NCBI RefSeq assembly: GCF_001612845.1
Contig: NZ_BDBF01000028.1
Coordinates: forward strand, 55,561-119,560
Direction: 5' to 3'
From: Nocardia elegans NBRC 108235
GTDB lineage: Bacteria; Actinomycetota; Actinomycetes; Mycobacteriales; Mycobacteriaceae
Length of the DNA stretch: 64,000 nucleotides
The position numbers and the translations under genes are program-made. Below the pieces are notes generated by a model, which was not told the DNA's origin, did not search any database, and saw nothing but the letters and a program-made list of their open reading frames with translations. Below are positions 35,529-43,849 of the stretch, piece by piece. Positions within the stretch are counted from its first letter, which is position 1. Every line of letters starts with the position of its first letter.

Positions 35529-36742
35529 CGCTCGTCCGCCTGCCAGGACAGGTGAATCCGGGTGCCCGCGCCCGGACGGCTCCGCACCTCGACGTCGCCG
35601 CCGGGCAGGCGGCGCACCCGCTCCACGATGCTGACGGCCAGCCCGAGGCGGTGGGCCGGAACCTTCGCCGGATCGAATCCGCGGCCGTCGTCGGCCACGG
35701 TGACCTCGATCCGGCCGTCGGCGAATCGCAGGCTCACCGTGCGCGCGGCGTGTGCTCCGGCGTGAATGACGCTGTTGCGCACGGCTTCCGCGACGGCCGC
35801 ACCGAGGATCTGTATCGGTTCGGCGGGGAAGTAGCGGTCGCCGGTGGCCGCGTCCTCGCTCACCGTGACCGGCAGCCGGTCGTCGACATCGGCGACCGCG
35901 GTGCGAATGTGCGCGGCGGCCGTCGACGCCGTAAAGCGCTGCGCGCCTTCGGAACCCACGTCGTCGAGCTTGGCCAGCGCCAGTTCGGCCTGGTGGCGCA
36001 CCTCCGACCGCTGCGTCCCTCGCGCGGCCGCCAGCAATGTCGACATCACCCAGTCGTGCAGCAGGGCGTTGAAGCGGGCGCGTTGCACGATGCGCGCGGT
36101 GGCTGCCGCGGCGGCGGCCGCGGCCTCGTGGGCTTCGGTCCTGGTCGCGTCCAGAATCCGTCCGGTGCGCATCGCCATCAGCCCGGCGGCGACGAAGAGC
36201 AGGCAGAAGCTGATCGCGAACATCAGATCCGGGACGAAGCGGCCGTTGTGGCCGGGCGCGCGGCAGACATGGTTGATGAGCTGGACCGGAACCACCGCCG
36301 CGAGCAGGACGGCCACCGTCCGGCCCGCCGGCCAGACCAGCGCCGCGGACAGTCCGGCCAGGCCGGGAATGGTGGAGATCCACGCATCGGCGCGCAGCAG
36401 TTCGCCGTTCCACGCCACGGGCCACAGGACGGCCGCGGCCACGAAACCGAGCGCGGTGACGGCGGCGGTCGCGCGGAGCCACCGGAGGTCGGAATGAAAC
36501 GAGAACAGGCCCGTCACGATCGCCGGGCCGTAGACGACGCCCACCGCGAGCACCGTCCACCAGAGGGCCAGATCGTCGGCTTGGCTGGAGATGGTCGCGG
36601 CCATCAGGAACAGATAGGCCACATAACCGGAGGAGAGGAAGCGGGCGAACAACCGGGTGATGCGGTCCTCCGCCGGGCCTACCGTCGTCCGTGGGTGACC
36701 GGCGTCCGGAGCTACCGGCGTCGACGTGGTATCGGCAGCCAC
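35525..36742 (-). CDS. Sensor histidine kinase, NarL-partner type
   Basis: The 405-residue kinase starts at GTG 36742 behind GGAGG, inside the end of the response-regulator gene (31-nt overlap). Five to six membrane helices span residues ~40-190. The phospho-acceptor is His229 in NALLHDWV, a HisKA_3-like helix. The HATPase domain is intact: AEAVRNSVIHA (N-box), VADDGRGFD (G1), LGLAVSIVERV and GAGTRIHLSW. It should phosphorylate the adjacent NarL-type regulator at Asp62. The signal is unknown; there is no large extracellular domain. Confidence 0.9.
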   Translation of the reverse strand: MAADTTSTPVAPDAGHPRTTVGPAEDRITRLFARFLSSGYVAYLFLMAATISSQADDLALWWTVLAVGVVYGPAIVTGLFSFHSDLRWLRATAAVTALGFVAAAVLWPVAWNGELLRADAWISTIPGLAGLSAALVWPAGRTVAVLLAAVVPVQLINHVCRAPGHNGRFVPDLMFAISFCLLFVAAGLMAMRTGRILDATRTEAHEAAAAAAAATARIVQRARFNALLHDWVMSTLLAAARGTQRSEVRHQAELALAKLDDVGSEGAQRFTASTAAAHIRTAVADVDDRLPVTVSEDAATGDRYFPAEPIQILGAAVAEAVRNSVIHAGAHAARTVSLRFADGRIEVTVADDGRGFDPAKVPAHRLGLAVSIVERVRRLPGGDVEVRSRPGAGTRIHLSWQADER

Positions 36743-37383
36743 CCGTCCTCCAGAGCACGTTTGAACAGTTCGGTTTTGGTGCGCGACGGCCGCCCCGCCT
36801 CGGCGTACTTCTGCCGGATCCGGGCCAGATAGGCGTTGACGGTGTCTTCGGTGAGGCCGGTGAGCCGCGCGACCCGGGCCGCCGATTCGCCCGAGGCGTA
36901 CAGGGCGAGAACGTCGCGCTGGCGAGGGCTGAGGGTGACAGTGGCGAAGTTCTCGTCGGAGTCGATGGCGACCGCCCACTCCGTCGTCGGCACCTGGCGG
37001 CCGGCCGCGGCGTCGCGCACCGCGGCGGCGACCACCTCGTCGCGTTCGGATTTCCGCACGACTCCGAGAACGCCGGCCCGGGCGGCGGCGCGCACCAGGA
37101 ACGGTTCGTCGCCGGAGGTGAATACGAGGGTTTCGATGCCGGCGGCCCGCAGTTGCTCGATATTGGTGGCGGGGGAGGAGCCGTCGGGTAGTCGCAGATC
37201 GAGGACGACGAGCCCCAGATCCGTTGTGAAGGAAAGCAATTCCGCTACCGATGCGGCCGTGGCCGCGATGGTGACGGTGGGCTCACCGGCGAGTATCTGG
37301 CGCAGGCCGGCGATGGTGACCTGGTGATCCTCGACGACACCGATGCGATAGGGGTCCCCGTCCGCGACATTCTCCCGCATCAT
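36712..37383 (-). CDS. NarL/FixJ-type response regulator
   Basis: The 223-residue protein has a receiver domain (RIGVVEDHQVTIAGLRQIL; phospho-acceptor Asp62 in LVVLDLRLPDG; Lys near VRKSERDE) and a LuxR HTH (LSPRQRDVLALYASGESAA, then TEDTVNAYLARIRQKY). The start is ATG 37383 or the adjacent ATG 37380, behind AGGAGG; a longer frame to 37482 lacks a site. It is first in an operon with the kinase and the kinase-like protein. A GTAAT-TC-ATTAC palindrome lies 91 bp upstream. Confidence 0.92.
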   Translation of the reverse strand: MMRENVADGDPYRIGVVEDHQVTIAGLRQILAGEPTVTIAATAASVAELLSFTTDLGLVVLDLRLPDGSSPATNIEQLRAAGIETLVFTSGDEPFLVRAAARAGVLGVVRKSERDEVVAAAVRDAAAGRQVPTTEWAVAIDSDENFATVTLSPRQRDVLALYASGESAARVARLTGLTEDTVNAYLARIRQKYAEAGRPSRTKTELFKRALEDGWLPIPRRRR

Positions 37384-37473
37384 GCCCCCTCCTGTTGCCG
37401 ACCCGCGCCCGGCTACGCCGGTCTCGGCGCGCGAATCCGCCGACGAATGATGATTGTTATTCACTCCGCCGGG

Positions 37474-37485
37474 GTAATTCATTAC
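37474..37485. promoter_or_regulatory. NarL-like palindrome GTAAT-TC-ATTAC
   Basis: A perfect 5-2-5 palindrome in the AT-rich part of the 238-bp spacer between the response regulator and the divergent 37622 gene. The two-base spacing equals that of NarL heamer pairs (7-2-7). It is a candidate autoregulatory site for the regulator. Confidence 0.45.
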
Positions 37486-37621
37486 GTCCGGCCGTTCGGG
37501 CGTTCACGGACAATTGACCAGTTGTCGTGCGAAACGCCGACTGACGCACTCGCCACGGCGGGGCAGACTGAGCGGTATGGGATGGCAGCGCCCCAGGTTC
37601 GAGGAAGGAGGCGTGGTTGTC

Positions 37622-38014
37622 GTGACGGCAGAACCGCGCCATGTACCCACGGTCACGGTGGATTTCGACGATCTCGCCGAGCTGATTCTCGCCGTGCACA
37701 CGGTCGTCACCGATGTGCCGCGCCGCCTGCGCCGCCGGCACGACAACGTCGTCGACATCGTCGCGGCGACGCTCAGCGATATCCGCCCCTCGGATGCGGG
37801 ACGCCGTCATCACCTGCTCCGCACCCCCGCGGCGGCCTTCGCGGTCACCCAGCGCGGGGAAACGATCGACGTCGTCATCGAGCGCGACGACACCCTCGTC
37901 AGCGCAGGCTTCTTCGACCAAACACCCACGGCCCACACGGATTTCGCCGCCTGGCTCGCCGCCCACACCCACGACGCCCTCCAGGACCGCCACGTCCACT
38001 CGATCCTGTCCTGA
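37622..38014 (+). CDS. Protein of unknown function
   Basis: The 130-residue product has VPTVTVDFDDLAELILAVHTVV, an RRLRRRHDNVVDIVAATLSD helix and a C-terminal DFAAWLAAHTHDALQD. It is soluble and rich in Asp and His; no family is recognised. AGGAGG lies ten bases before the chosen GTG. An ATG at 37577 would add 15 residues (MGWQRPRFEEGG...) but has no ribosome site. It is divergent from the two-component operon and could belong to its regulon. Confidence 0.68.
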   Translation: MTAEPRHVPTVTVDFDDLAELILAVHTVVTDVPRRLRRRHDNVVDIVAATLSDIRPSDAGRRHHLLRTPAAAFAVTQRGETIDVVIERDDTLVSAGFFDQTPTAHTDFAAWLAAHTHDALQDRHVHSILS

Positions 38015-38055
38015 GCGCTCCGGCGGTCGTCCCCGTCGTGTGATCCTGCTATTCC

Positions 38056-39510
38056 CTACTGACCGACGGGCTTGCCGAACAGGTTCAGCATGAAGGGGGC
38101 GATCTGGGGGAGGAGGGTGGTCCAGAGTTCCGGTGCGAGGAGCACGGATCCGGCGTCCTCGGTGGCGCAGCCTTCCGGGGCGGGGATGCCGGCGAAGCGG
38201 TCGGCGAGAAATTTGATCATCAGCGGGATCGCGAACGTGTCGAGGGTCAGGTGTTCGCTGAAATGGTCGCGCAGGTACCGGATGCGGGCGGCGGGGTCGG
38301 CGCAATAGGTTGCGACCAGATCGTTGACCGGTCCGACGGGGAGCAGCCAGTCGGGGTTGGCGTGCAGCATGAACATCGGCATATCGGGCACGTGATGGCC
38401 CATCTTGATCTCGTTCATCACCGCCACCGCGCGCGGCTCGTCGAGCGGGTGCGCGATCGTGAAGAGGCTGTCGTAGTCGACGAACGGCACGACCAGGGAA
38501 GTCGGAACCTGGCAGAGGTTCTGTTCGGCGGCCACGATCGCCCGGCCGAGGGGTGTGAGGTACTTGTCGAAAAGGTCTGCCAGTTCGGGATATTCGCGGC
38601 TCGCCCCCACCGCGCCGGCGAAGACGATGCCCGCGCCGGCGTTGGTGCTCGCCATCTTCAGCGCCGCGCCGACATCGGCGGGAATACCGCCTTCGGCGGC
38701 GCCGGCGATGGTCAGCTCCGGGGCGTAGTCACGATGCAGTTCGGCGGCGTGCCCGGTGGCCAGCGCGCCGCCGGAATAGCCCATCATCCCCACCCGGGTC
38801 TGCGGTCCGTCCAGGCCCATCGGGGCGAAATTCTCCGCGGCGCGGATACCGTCGAGCGTGACCCGGCCTTCGAGCGGACCCGCGCCGAAGGCCTGGTCGG
38901 CGCCCTCGGTGTCGGTGACGACCACCGCCCATCCCATCTGCGCGGCGGCGATCGGGACCGCGAACAGGCTACTGGTTTCGGCGGAGCCGGCGAGCGGGCC
39001 GAGCGAGCCCACCTGGCTCAGATACGAAGGGCGGCAGTACTGTCCGAGCGAGTCCTCGGCGAACTGATACGACAGCAGGGGCCGGGGTGTGGGGCTGTCG
39101 TCGTGCGGTCTCATCACCGTGGTGACCGCGGGAATCGCGCGGCCGCGGGTGTCGGTCGAGCGGAACGACAGTTGCCAGGCATCCATGGTGAACGGCAGTA
39201 CACCGAGATAGGCGAGGTGGACCTGCCGGGCCGCGATGATCTCGCCCGGCTGCTTACCGTCCACGATCGACCGATCCGGGTGATAGAACTGCGGGTCGAG
39301 TTCGGGCGGCAGCGGCGGAACCGGAAACGGCAGTGGCGGTTTCACCGGAACCGACGGTTGCGGATCCGGTGGCGGGGCCGCCGTCGAGACCCCGGCGACC
39401 GTCAGAACGGTGGCCACCGCGAGGGCGGCCACGACCAGTGCGTGCCGACGACGAGACGGGCGGATGCTGTGCGCGGTGACGTCCTTGTCCACCCTGTCAG
39501 CACACCGCAT
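38056..39510 (-). CDS. Secreted lipase (LIP family)
   Basis: The 484-residue protein belongs to the secretory lipase family (PF03583 type). A signal peptide (RRRHALVVAALAVATVLTVAGVSTA in two parts) is followed by a proline-rich stretch. The nucleophile is in GMMGYSGGALA, the acid probably in MLHANPDWLLPV and the His in RYLRDHFSEHLTLDT. It should hydrolyse acylglycerols outside the cell and feed fatty acids to import systems such as the mce operon in this window. The start is uncertain: ATG 39510, GTG 39492 and ATG 39534 are possible. The PucR gene lies 70 bp upstream on the same strand. Confidence 0.9.
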   Translation of the reverse strand: MRCADRVDKDVTAHSIRPSRRRHALVVAALAVATVLTVAGVSTAAPPPDPQPSVPVKPPLPFPVPPLPPELDPQFYHPDRSIVDGKQPGEIIAARQVHLAYLGVLPFTMDAWQLSFRSTDTRGRAIPAVTTVMRPHDDSPTPRPLLSYQFAEDSLGQYCRPSYLSQVGSLGPLAGSAETSSLFAVPIAAAQMGWAVVVTDTEGADQAFGAGPLEGRVTLDGIRAAENFAPMGLDGPQTRVGMMGYSGGALATGHAAELHRDYAPELTIAGAAEGGIPADVGAALKMASTNAGAGIVFAGAVGASREYPELADLFDKYLTPLGRAIVAAEQNLCQVPTSLVVPFVDYDSLFTIAHPLDEPRAVAVMNEIKMGHHVPDMPMFMLHANPDWLLPVGPVNDLVATYCADPAARIRYLRDHFSEHLTLDTFAIPLMIKFLADRFAGIPAPEGCATEDAGSVLLAPELWTTLLPQIAPFMLNLFGKPVGQ

Positions 39511-39555
39511 CGCCGGTACCGCCGGTACCGGCAATTCGACAGCCGGGCGCGGCGC

Positions 39556-39577
39556 CGTTTGGAAAAGTGCCCAAACG
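39556..39577 (-). terminator. Inverted repeat CGTTTGG-N8-CCAAACG after PucR gene
   Basis: A perfect 7-bp inverted repeat lies 3 bp after the PucR stop and 46 bp before the lipase start. On the minus strand the loop contains CACTTTT. It may terminate PucR transcription or act as an operator for the lipase. Confidence 0.45.
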
Positions 39578-39580
39578 CGC

Positions 39581-40738
39581 TCAGGGCGCGAAGTGGTGTG
39601 CTTGCAGCCGCTGTGCGGTGAGGGCCGCGGCCACGGTCATCGCCTCGGTGGGGTTCTGCGGGTCCAGCCCGATGAGATCCCGGACCCGGCACAGGCGATA
39701 GTTGACGGTGTTGCGGTGGATGTCGAGGCGGCGCGCGGTGGCCAGCTGGTTGAGGCCGGTCGCCAGAAACAGCTCGAGCGTCCGCGCCAGGACGGGCTGG
39801 GTGTCGAGTGGTTCCAGCATCGCCGCCAGCCCGGGCCGCGCGGCATCACCGGCGGCGACGGTGTATTCGAACTGCAGATCACTTCTGCGGCAGATGTTTT
39901 CGTCACGGTCGAGGCAGCGTCCGAGTTCGGCGAGGATCCGGGCCTCGGCGTAGCCCGACGGTATGTCGGGCCGGGCCGCGGTCGCCGTGCCCACCCAGTA
40001 CGCCGGTGCTCTCCGGGGCAGGCGGGTGCGCAGCAGCGCTGTCGTGTCGCGGCCGTCGTCGCCCGGCGGCAGCGGAATCAGCGCGACCCAGCCCGACATG
40101 TCCATCCGCAGAAGAACTCCCGGCATCGATTCGACCCGGTGGCGCAGATCGGCCGCCGTATCACCGATATCGGAGCCCAGCCGGAACACCGTGATCAGGT
40201 AGCGCTCGGCGAGCCGGACGGTGGTCCGCCCGGGCCATTGCTGCGGATCATGCCCGGTGAGCAGGGCGTCGGTCACCGCGCGCCGGTGTTCCATGAGCTC
40301 AATGTGGGGATCGTGCGCGCGGTCGGCCGCGGCCGCCACGATGCGCTGGGTGAGCAGGCCGAGATAGCGCATCAGCGGCGCGGCCGCCGCGAGCAGCAGT
40401 TCGCGGTCGCTCGCCGTCGCCGAGTCGAGCAGGCGATCCCAGACGAACGCCGCCCCGAGCCGGTAGCGGTCCAGGACATCGGTGACCGCCGCACCGTCGC
40501 GGACCCGTTCGACCGCGAGCCGCACCATATCGGCGGTGTCGTTCTCGCCGGGTTCGATCCCGGTGCGCAGATAGCAGAAGAACAGGTCGACGTTGAGTTT
40601 CACCCCGTGCGCGAAATCCGCTGCCACCAACGATTCCGGCAGCCGCGGATACGGTGGCACCACTGCGTAGAACCCGTCCACCATCGCCACGACGCTGCGG
40701 TGCAGCTCATCGATTCCCGGTCCCGGTAGCGATGTCAT
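39581..40738 (-). CDS. PucR/CdaR-type transcriptional regulator
   Basis: The 385-residue protein has the layout of actinobacterial PucR-like activators: an N-terminal helical RsbRD-like domain (VKLNVDLFFCYLRTGI; YRLGAAFVWDRLLD), a central GGDEF-like remnant and the C-terminal HTH_30 (LFLATGLNQLATARRLDIH, then RNTVNYRLCRVRDLIG). It lies directly upstream of the secreted lipase on the same strand, so it may control that gene. It is separated from the upstream esterase by paired hairpins. Confidence 0.9.
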   Translation of the reverse strand: MTSLPGPGIDELHRSVVAMVDGFYAVVPPYPRLPESLVAADFAHGVKLNVDLFFCYLRTGIEPGENDTADMVRLAVERVRDGAAVTDVLDRYRLGAAFVWDRLLDSATASDRELLLAAAAPLMRYLGLLTQRIVAAAADRAHDPHIELMEHRRAVTDALLTGHDPQQWPGRTTVRLAERYLITVFRLGSDIGDTAADLRHRVESMPGVLLRMDMSGWVALIPLPPGDDGRDTTALLRTRLPRRAPAYWVGTATAARPDIPSGYAEARILAELGRCLDRDENICRRSDLQFEYTVAAGDAARPGLAAMLEPLDTQPVLARTLELFLATGLNQLATARRLDIHRNTVNYRLCRVRDLIGLDPQNPTEAMTVAAALTAQRLQAHHFAP

Positions 40739-40818
40739 GGCAGGCCCCTCCGTCCCGCGCGACGATTACGGCGACAACATTCGCTCGATGGTATCGGTCC
40801 CGGGCCGGGGTGGCCTGC

Positions 40819-40859
40819 GGTTCGGATTCGAACCCGAAGGTTCCGCTACCAGTAGCGGA
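40819..40859 (-). terminator. Paired hairpins after the erythromycin-esterase-like gene
   Basis: TCCGCTAC-CA-GTAGCGGA (40842-40859) spans the stop codon of the esterase-family gene, and GGTTCG-GATT-CGAACC (40819-40834) follows eight bases later. Both are perfect. Together they should stop transcripts before the PucR gene. Confidence 0.55.
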
Positions 40860-42054
40860 CCTGCTTCCCGTCGGTGTCGGTGATGAAGACGGTGGCGTCG
40901 GCGGTGTCGAGATCCGCCCGGCGCAGCGGGATGTGGCCGAGGACGATCGGTTCGCCCGTGGCGATCGCGGAGGGCAGGTGCTCGCGCAATTCGCTTGTGG
41001 GAAAAAGGGTTCGGCGCGTCGTCGCCTGTGCCAGCACGCCCTGGAGGGTGGCCGGATCGGTGGCGGGGGCGCCGTCGGTCGTCACGACCGTGTAGCGGGC
41101 TCCCAGGCTGAGGGCGACGAGGGCTCCGGCTCCGCCCCAGCCGGGCGCCTCCTCGCCGGGGGAGTGCGCGCGCTGGAGGTGGGCATTGTGCGCGAAGGCG
41201 AGACTCGGCCCGCGATGCCGCTCCCGCTCGACGATCGTGAGCAGATTGGCGGCCATCATCTCGGCGCGCAGGCTCAGCAGGTCGCCGAGGCGATCGGTGG
41301 ATGGGGTCGCCATGGCCGCGTGATAACGCAGCAGGCCCTGTGCGGTGCGCGCATGGTCGGCCGCCCGGTCGTAGCCGGTCGGATCGGCCGGCCGTAGGCC
41401 CGGACCCGCGCGGTGCAGGGCACTGGCGAGGTCGTCGGCGACGATGCGCAGGGCGCGGGCCCGGTCGGAATTGCCGATGGAGGCGGCCGGGTCGAACATG
41501 GCCGCCTCGTTCGTCCAGTCGGCATCCGCACCGGCCAGGGCGTCGAGGTCGGCTGCCGATGCCGGTCGCAGCGCCGCGGGCAGAGAGTCGGCGACCGCGG
41601 CCAGCGCACGTCGCGGACTCGGTGCCGCGGAGATCTCCACCGGTGCATCGAAGCCGTAGCAGTGCACGCGATCCTCCGGCGACCGGCCGGTGTTGTAGGC
41701 GCGCAGCCATTCGACGAGTTCGCGATTGCCCGGTATTACGCCGAAGCCGTGGCTGAACCCGGTGGCGAGGACCTCGTCGATATCCGCGGTGGCGCCGCGG
41801 ACGTAGTCGTCGACGCGGGTGGCGGCGAAGAAGTCGATCTCCAGCGCGATCGACCGGAATCCCCGCTGCACGAGGTGGGCCAGAATATCGTTGCGCAGCA
41901 ACGGAAATGCCGCGATGCCGTGGGTCGGCTCGCCGAGGCCGAGCAGGGCCGGGGCCTCAGGGCACGCGGCGAGCAGTTCGTCGAGGGTGCGGCCCAGGTT
42001 CACCGGGTCGTCGAGTGGGCGGCCGATGGCACGCAGTGTGGTGGCAGTGGACAT
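40846..42054 (-). CDS. Erythromycin esterase-family protein
   Basis: The 402-residue protein shows the family's signature stretches: LLGLGEPTHGI with the Glu/His pair, SIALEIDF, CYGFDAPVE and LAFAHNAHLQR with the second catalytic-type His. Ere-type enzymes open macrolide lactones, but most actinobacterial homologues have unknown substrates. ATG 42054 lies behind AAAGGGG. It is divergent from the double-MerR regulator, the same pairing seen around TioE-like genes in actinomycetes, which suggests drug- or metabolite-responsive expression. Confidence 0.9.
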   Translation of the reverse strand: MSTATTLRAIGRPLDDPVNLGRTLDELLAACPEAPALLGLGEPTHGIAAFPLLRNDILAHLVQRGFRSIALEIDFFAATRVDDYVRGATADIDEVLATGFSHGFGVIPGNRELVEWLRAYNTGRSPEDRVHCYGFDAPVEISAAPSPRRALAAVADSLPAALRPASAADLDALAGADADWTNEAAMFDPAASIGNSDRARALRIVADDLASALHRAGPGLRPADPTGYDRAADHARTAQGLLRYHAAMATPSTDRLGDLLSLRAEMMAANLLTIVERERHRGPSLAFAHNAHLQRAHSPGEEAPGWGGAGALVALSLGARYTVVTTDGAPATDPATLQGVLAQATTRRTLFPTSELREHLPSAIATGEPIVLGHIPLRRADLDTADATVFITDTDGKQVRYW

Positions 42055-42078
42055 GGATACCCCTTTCCGGCAGCGAAT

Positions 42079-42102
42079 ACCTTCGACACTATCGTTGAAG
42101 GT
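42079..42102. promoter_or_regulatory. MerR-type dyad operator ACCTTC-N12-GAAGGT
   Basis: A perfect 6-bp dyad that extends to 8 of 9 bp (ACCTTCGAC/GTTGAAGGT) lies between the divergent esterase and MerR genes. Length and position are what a MerR-family regulator binds. Confidence 0.6.
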
Positions 42103-42168
42103 TCGAGTGAAACTTCTGCCGAAGCGACCTGGAAAAACACCCGTAGAAGTCTCAAACGGAGGTACATC

Positions 42169-42864
42169 CTGCGACCCGTCGATCTCGCCCGCGAACACGG
42201 ATTGTCCGCCCAGGCGATCCGCAATTACGACGAGGCGGGCATCCTGCCGCCGGCCGAGCGCACAGACGCCGGGTATCGTCGCTACACCGCGTTGCACGCG
42301 CTGGCGCTGAGCGCATTCCTCGCCCTTCGCACCGGGCACGGACATCAGCAGGCCGCGGAGATCATGCGCTCGATCCATCGCGGCGACCTCGAATCGGCCT
42401 ACCGGCTCATCGACGCCGCGCATGTCGCGCTGCTGACCGAACGCGGCACTCGCACCGAAGTCGCCGCGGCCTTGAGCGGCCTGTCCGCCGCGCCCACACC
42501 GGTTCCCGGCCCGCCCCTGACCGTCGGCGAGCTCGCGCGCCGGCTCGGGGTACACCCGGCTACCTTGCGTACCTGGGAAACTCACGGCATCCTGCGCCCG
42601 GAACGCGACCGCGTGACGGGCTATCGCCGGTACGGCCCGGACTGCGTGCGCGACGCCGATATCGCCAGGCAACTGCGTCGCGGCGGCTATCTGTTGCCGC
42701 AGGTCGCGCAGTTCCTGGAGTCGTTGCGCGCGGCGGGCGGCGCGCAGGCGCTGAGTACCTTTCTCGATGCGTGGCAGGATCGCCTGACCACCCGCAGCCG
42801 ACATCTCGTGACCGGCGCGGCTCGCCTCGACGAGTACCTGACGCAGGTGGATCGGGTCCGGTAG
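42169..42864 (+). CDS. TioE-like regulator with two MerR DNA-binding domains
   Basis: The 231-residue protein contains two MerR helix-turn-helix domains: residues ~1-70 (LAREHGLSAQAIRNYDEAGI, then TDAGYRRYTALHALAL) and ~118-190 (TVGELARRLGVHPATLRTWE, then DRVTGYRRYGPDCV). This tandem is the mark of TioE-type regulators of actinomycetes. No ATG, GTG or TTG is usable near the first domain; a CTG at 42169 stands six bases after GGAGG and is the likely start. It is divergent from the esterase-family gene, with a dyad operator between them. Confidence 0.85.
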   Translation: MRPVDLAREHGLSAQAIRNYDEAGILPPAERTDAGYRRYTALHALALSAFLALRTGHGHQQAAEIMRSIHRGDLESAYRLIDAAHVALLTERGTRTEVAAALSGLSAAPTPVPGPPLTVGELARRLGVHPATLRTWETHGILRPERDRVTGYRRYGPDCVRDADIARQLRRGGYLLPQVAQFLESLRAAGGAQALSTFLDAWQDRLTTRSRHLVTGAARLDEYLTQVDRVR

Positions 42865-42953
42865 CCGGCCCGGACGGTCGCGCCGCGCCGTAATGGGTTG
42901 TGGCGGTGTGGCGATGGGTACGTCAGGAACATGATCACACCCAAGGAGGCAGC

Positions 42954-43424
42954 GTGAAACGATGGATCGTGCGTACGTTGGCGATGGCCGGTGCGGCGGC
43001 GCCGTTGGCGTTCGGCGGCGTGGCCGGCGCCGACACTCCCGGGCCCGTGTACTTCTCCGCGGGGAGGTTGAACTGCTCGATCGCCGACGACGGCAGCGTG
43101 GGATGCGACCTCGCCGATCCGACGTGGATGTCCATCCAGCTCGGCGGCAATGTGTCGGTGCCGGTGCCCTTCCCGGTCCGCGAGGTCGTCATCGACGTGC
43201 CGTGGGCGCCCGCGCATCCGGGGTTCGATGCCGGGACTCCGCATACCCTGCCCGGCGGCAATCCGGACATCTCGACCTACGGCCAGAGCGCCGGGTCCGG
43301 GCCGACGGCCGGACCCGCGGTCTCGCACGCCGGGTCGACGTGTGCGGTCGGGTTCCACGGCAGCTTCTCCTGTGATGCGAAGGGCCACCACTTCTTCTAC
43401 TACGAGCAGATCACCGGCAGCTGA
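42954..43424 (+). CDS. Small secreted protein of unknown function
   Basis: The 156-residue protein starts at GTG 42954, four bases after AGGAGG. A signal peptide (KRWIVRTLAMAGAAAPLAFG, cleavage after GVAGA) precedes a domain with four cysteines (LNCSIADDGSVGCDL; STCAVGFHGSFSCD), likely two disulphides, and proline-rich VPVPFPVREVVIDVPW. Mycobacteria and nocardiae secrete many such small proteins; I recognise no named family. Confidence 0.75.
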   Translation: MKRWIVRTLAMAGAAAPLAFGGVAGADTPGPVYFSAGRLNCSIADDGSVGCDLADPTWMSIQLGGNVSVPVPFPVREVVIDVPWAPAHPGFDAGTPHTLPGGNPDISTYGQSAGSGPTAGPAVSHAGSTCAVGFHGSFSCDAKGHHFFYYEQITGS

Positions 43425-43513
43425 TCCCGCCGACGAACCCCGGTGGCGCAATTCGCCCGCACTCCGATGGACGGAAGCCGGACCGATTGCGCACCAGGGT
43501 TTTTCCGGGCCGA

Positions 43514-43849
43514 TCAAATGCCGTGCAATTCGGGTAGTTCGCCGCCGGCCCAGCGCGCATAGGTGTGTTCGGGGGTCACCGTGATGACGTCGGTGATCGC
43601 GAGGAGGTCGGCGGGGATCACCCGGTCGGCGAAGTGGTCGAGGCTCGGAACGACCACGGCCTCGGCATCGAGGCGTACCACCGCGTCGATCAACTGCTGG
43701 ATCGGATCGATGGTGCGGTTGCTCAGTGCCACGGTCTTGCACAGGTTGTAGCCCAGACGCCCTGCCAGCCATCGGATTTGGGACTCGTCCCAATGCTGGT
43801 GCCGTCGCGAGACATCTCTGCGCAGATATCCGAGGGCAAGGAAGGTCAT
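43514..43849 (-). CDS. Small protein with resolvase-like N-terminal fold
   Basis: The 111-residue product begins LALGYLRRDVSRRHQHWDESQ, which resembles the YxRVSxxxQ start of serine resolvases, and continues with DAEAVVVPSLDHFAD in the place of their vv..DRLxR strand. The catalytic arginines and the DNA-binding domain are missing. It therefore cannot be an active recombinase. It may be a domesticated fold with another role. Start ATG is preceded by GAGGA nine bases upstream. No operon partner. Confidence 0.6.
   Translation of the reverse strand: MTFLALGYLRRDVSRRHQHWDESQIRWLAGRLGYNLCKTVALSNRTIDPIQQLIDAVVRLDAEAVVVPSLDHFADRVIPADLLAITDVITVTPEHTYARWAGGELPELHGI

Noticed and set aside
40819..40834. 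Sequence GGTTCGAATCC on the minus strand, resembling a tRNA T-arm
   Set aside because: The stem-loop spacing is 5-8-5 rather than 5-7-5, the upstream bases are the end of the esterase gene, and no acceptor or anticodon stem can be drawn.
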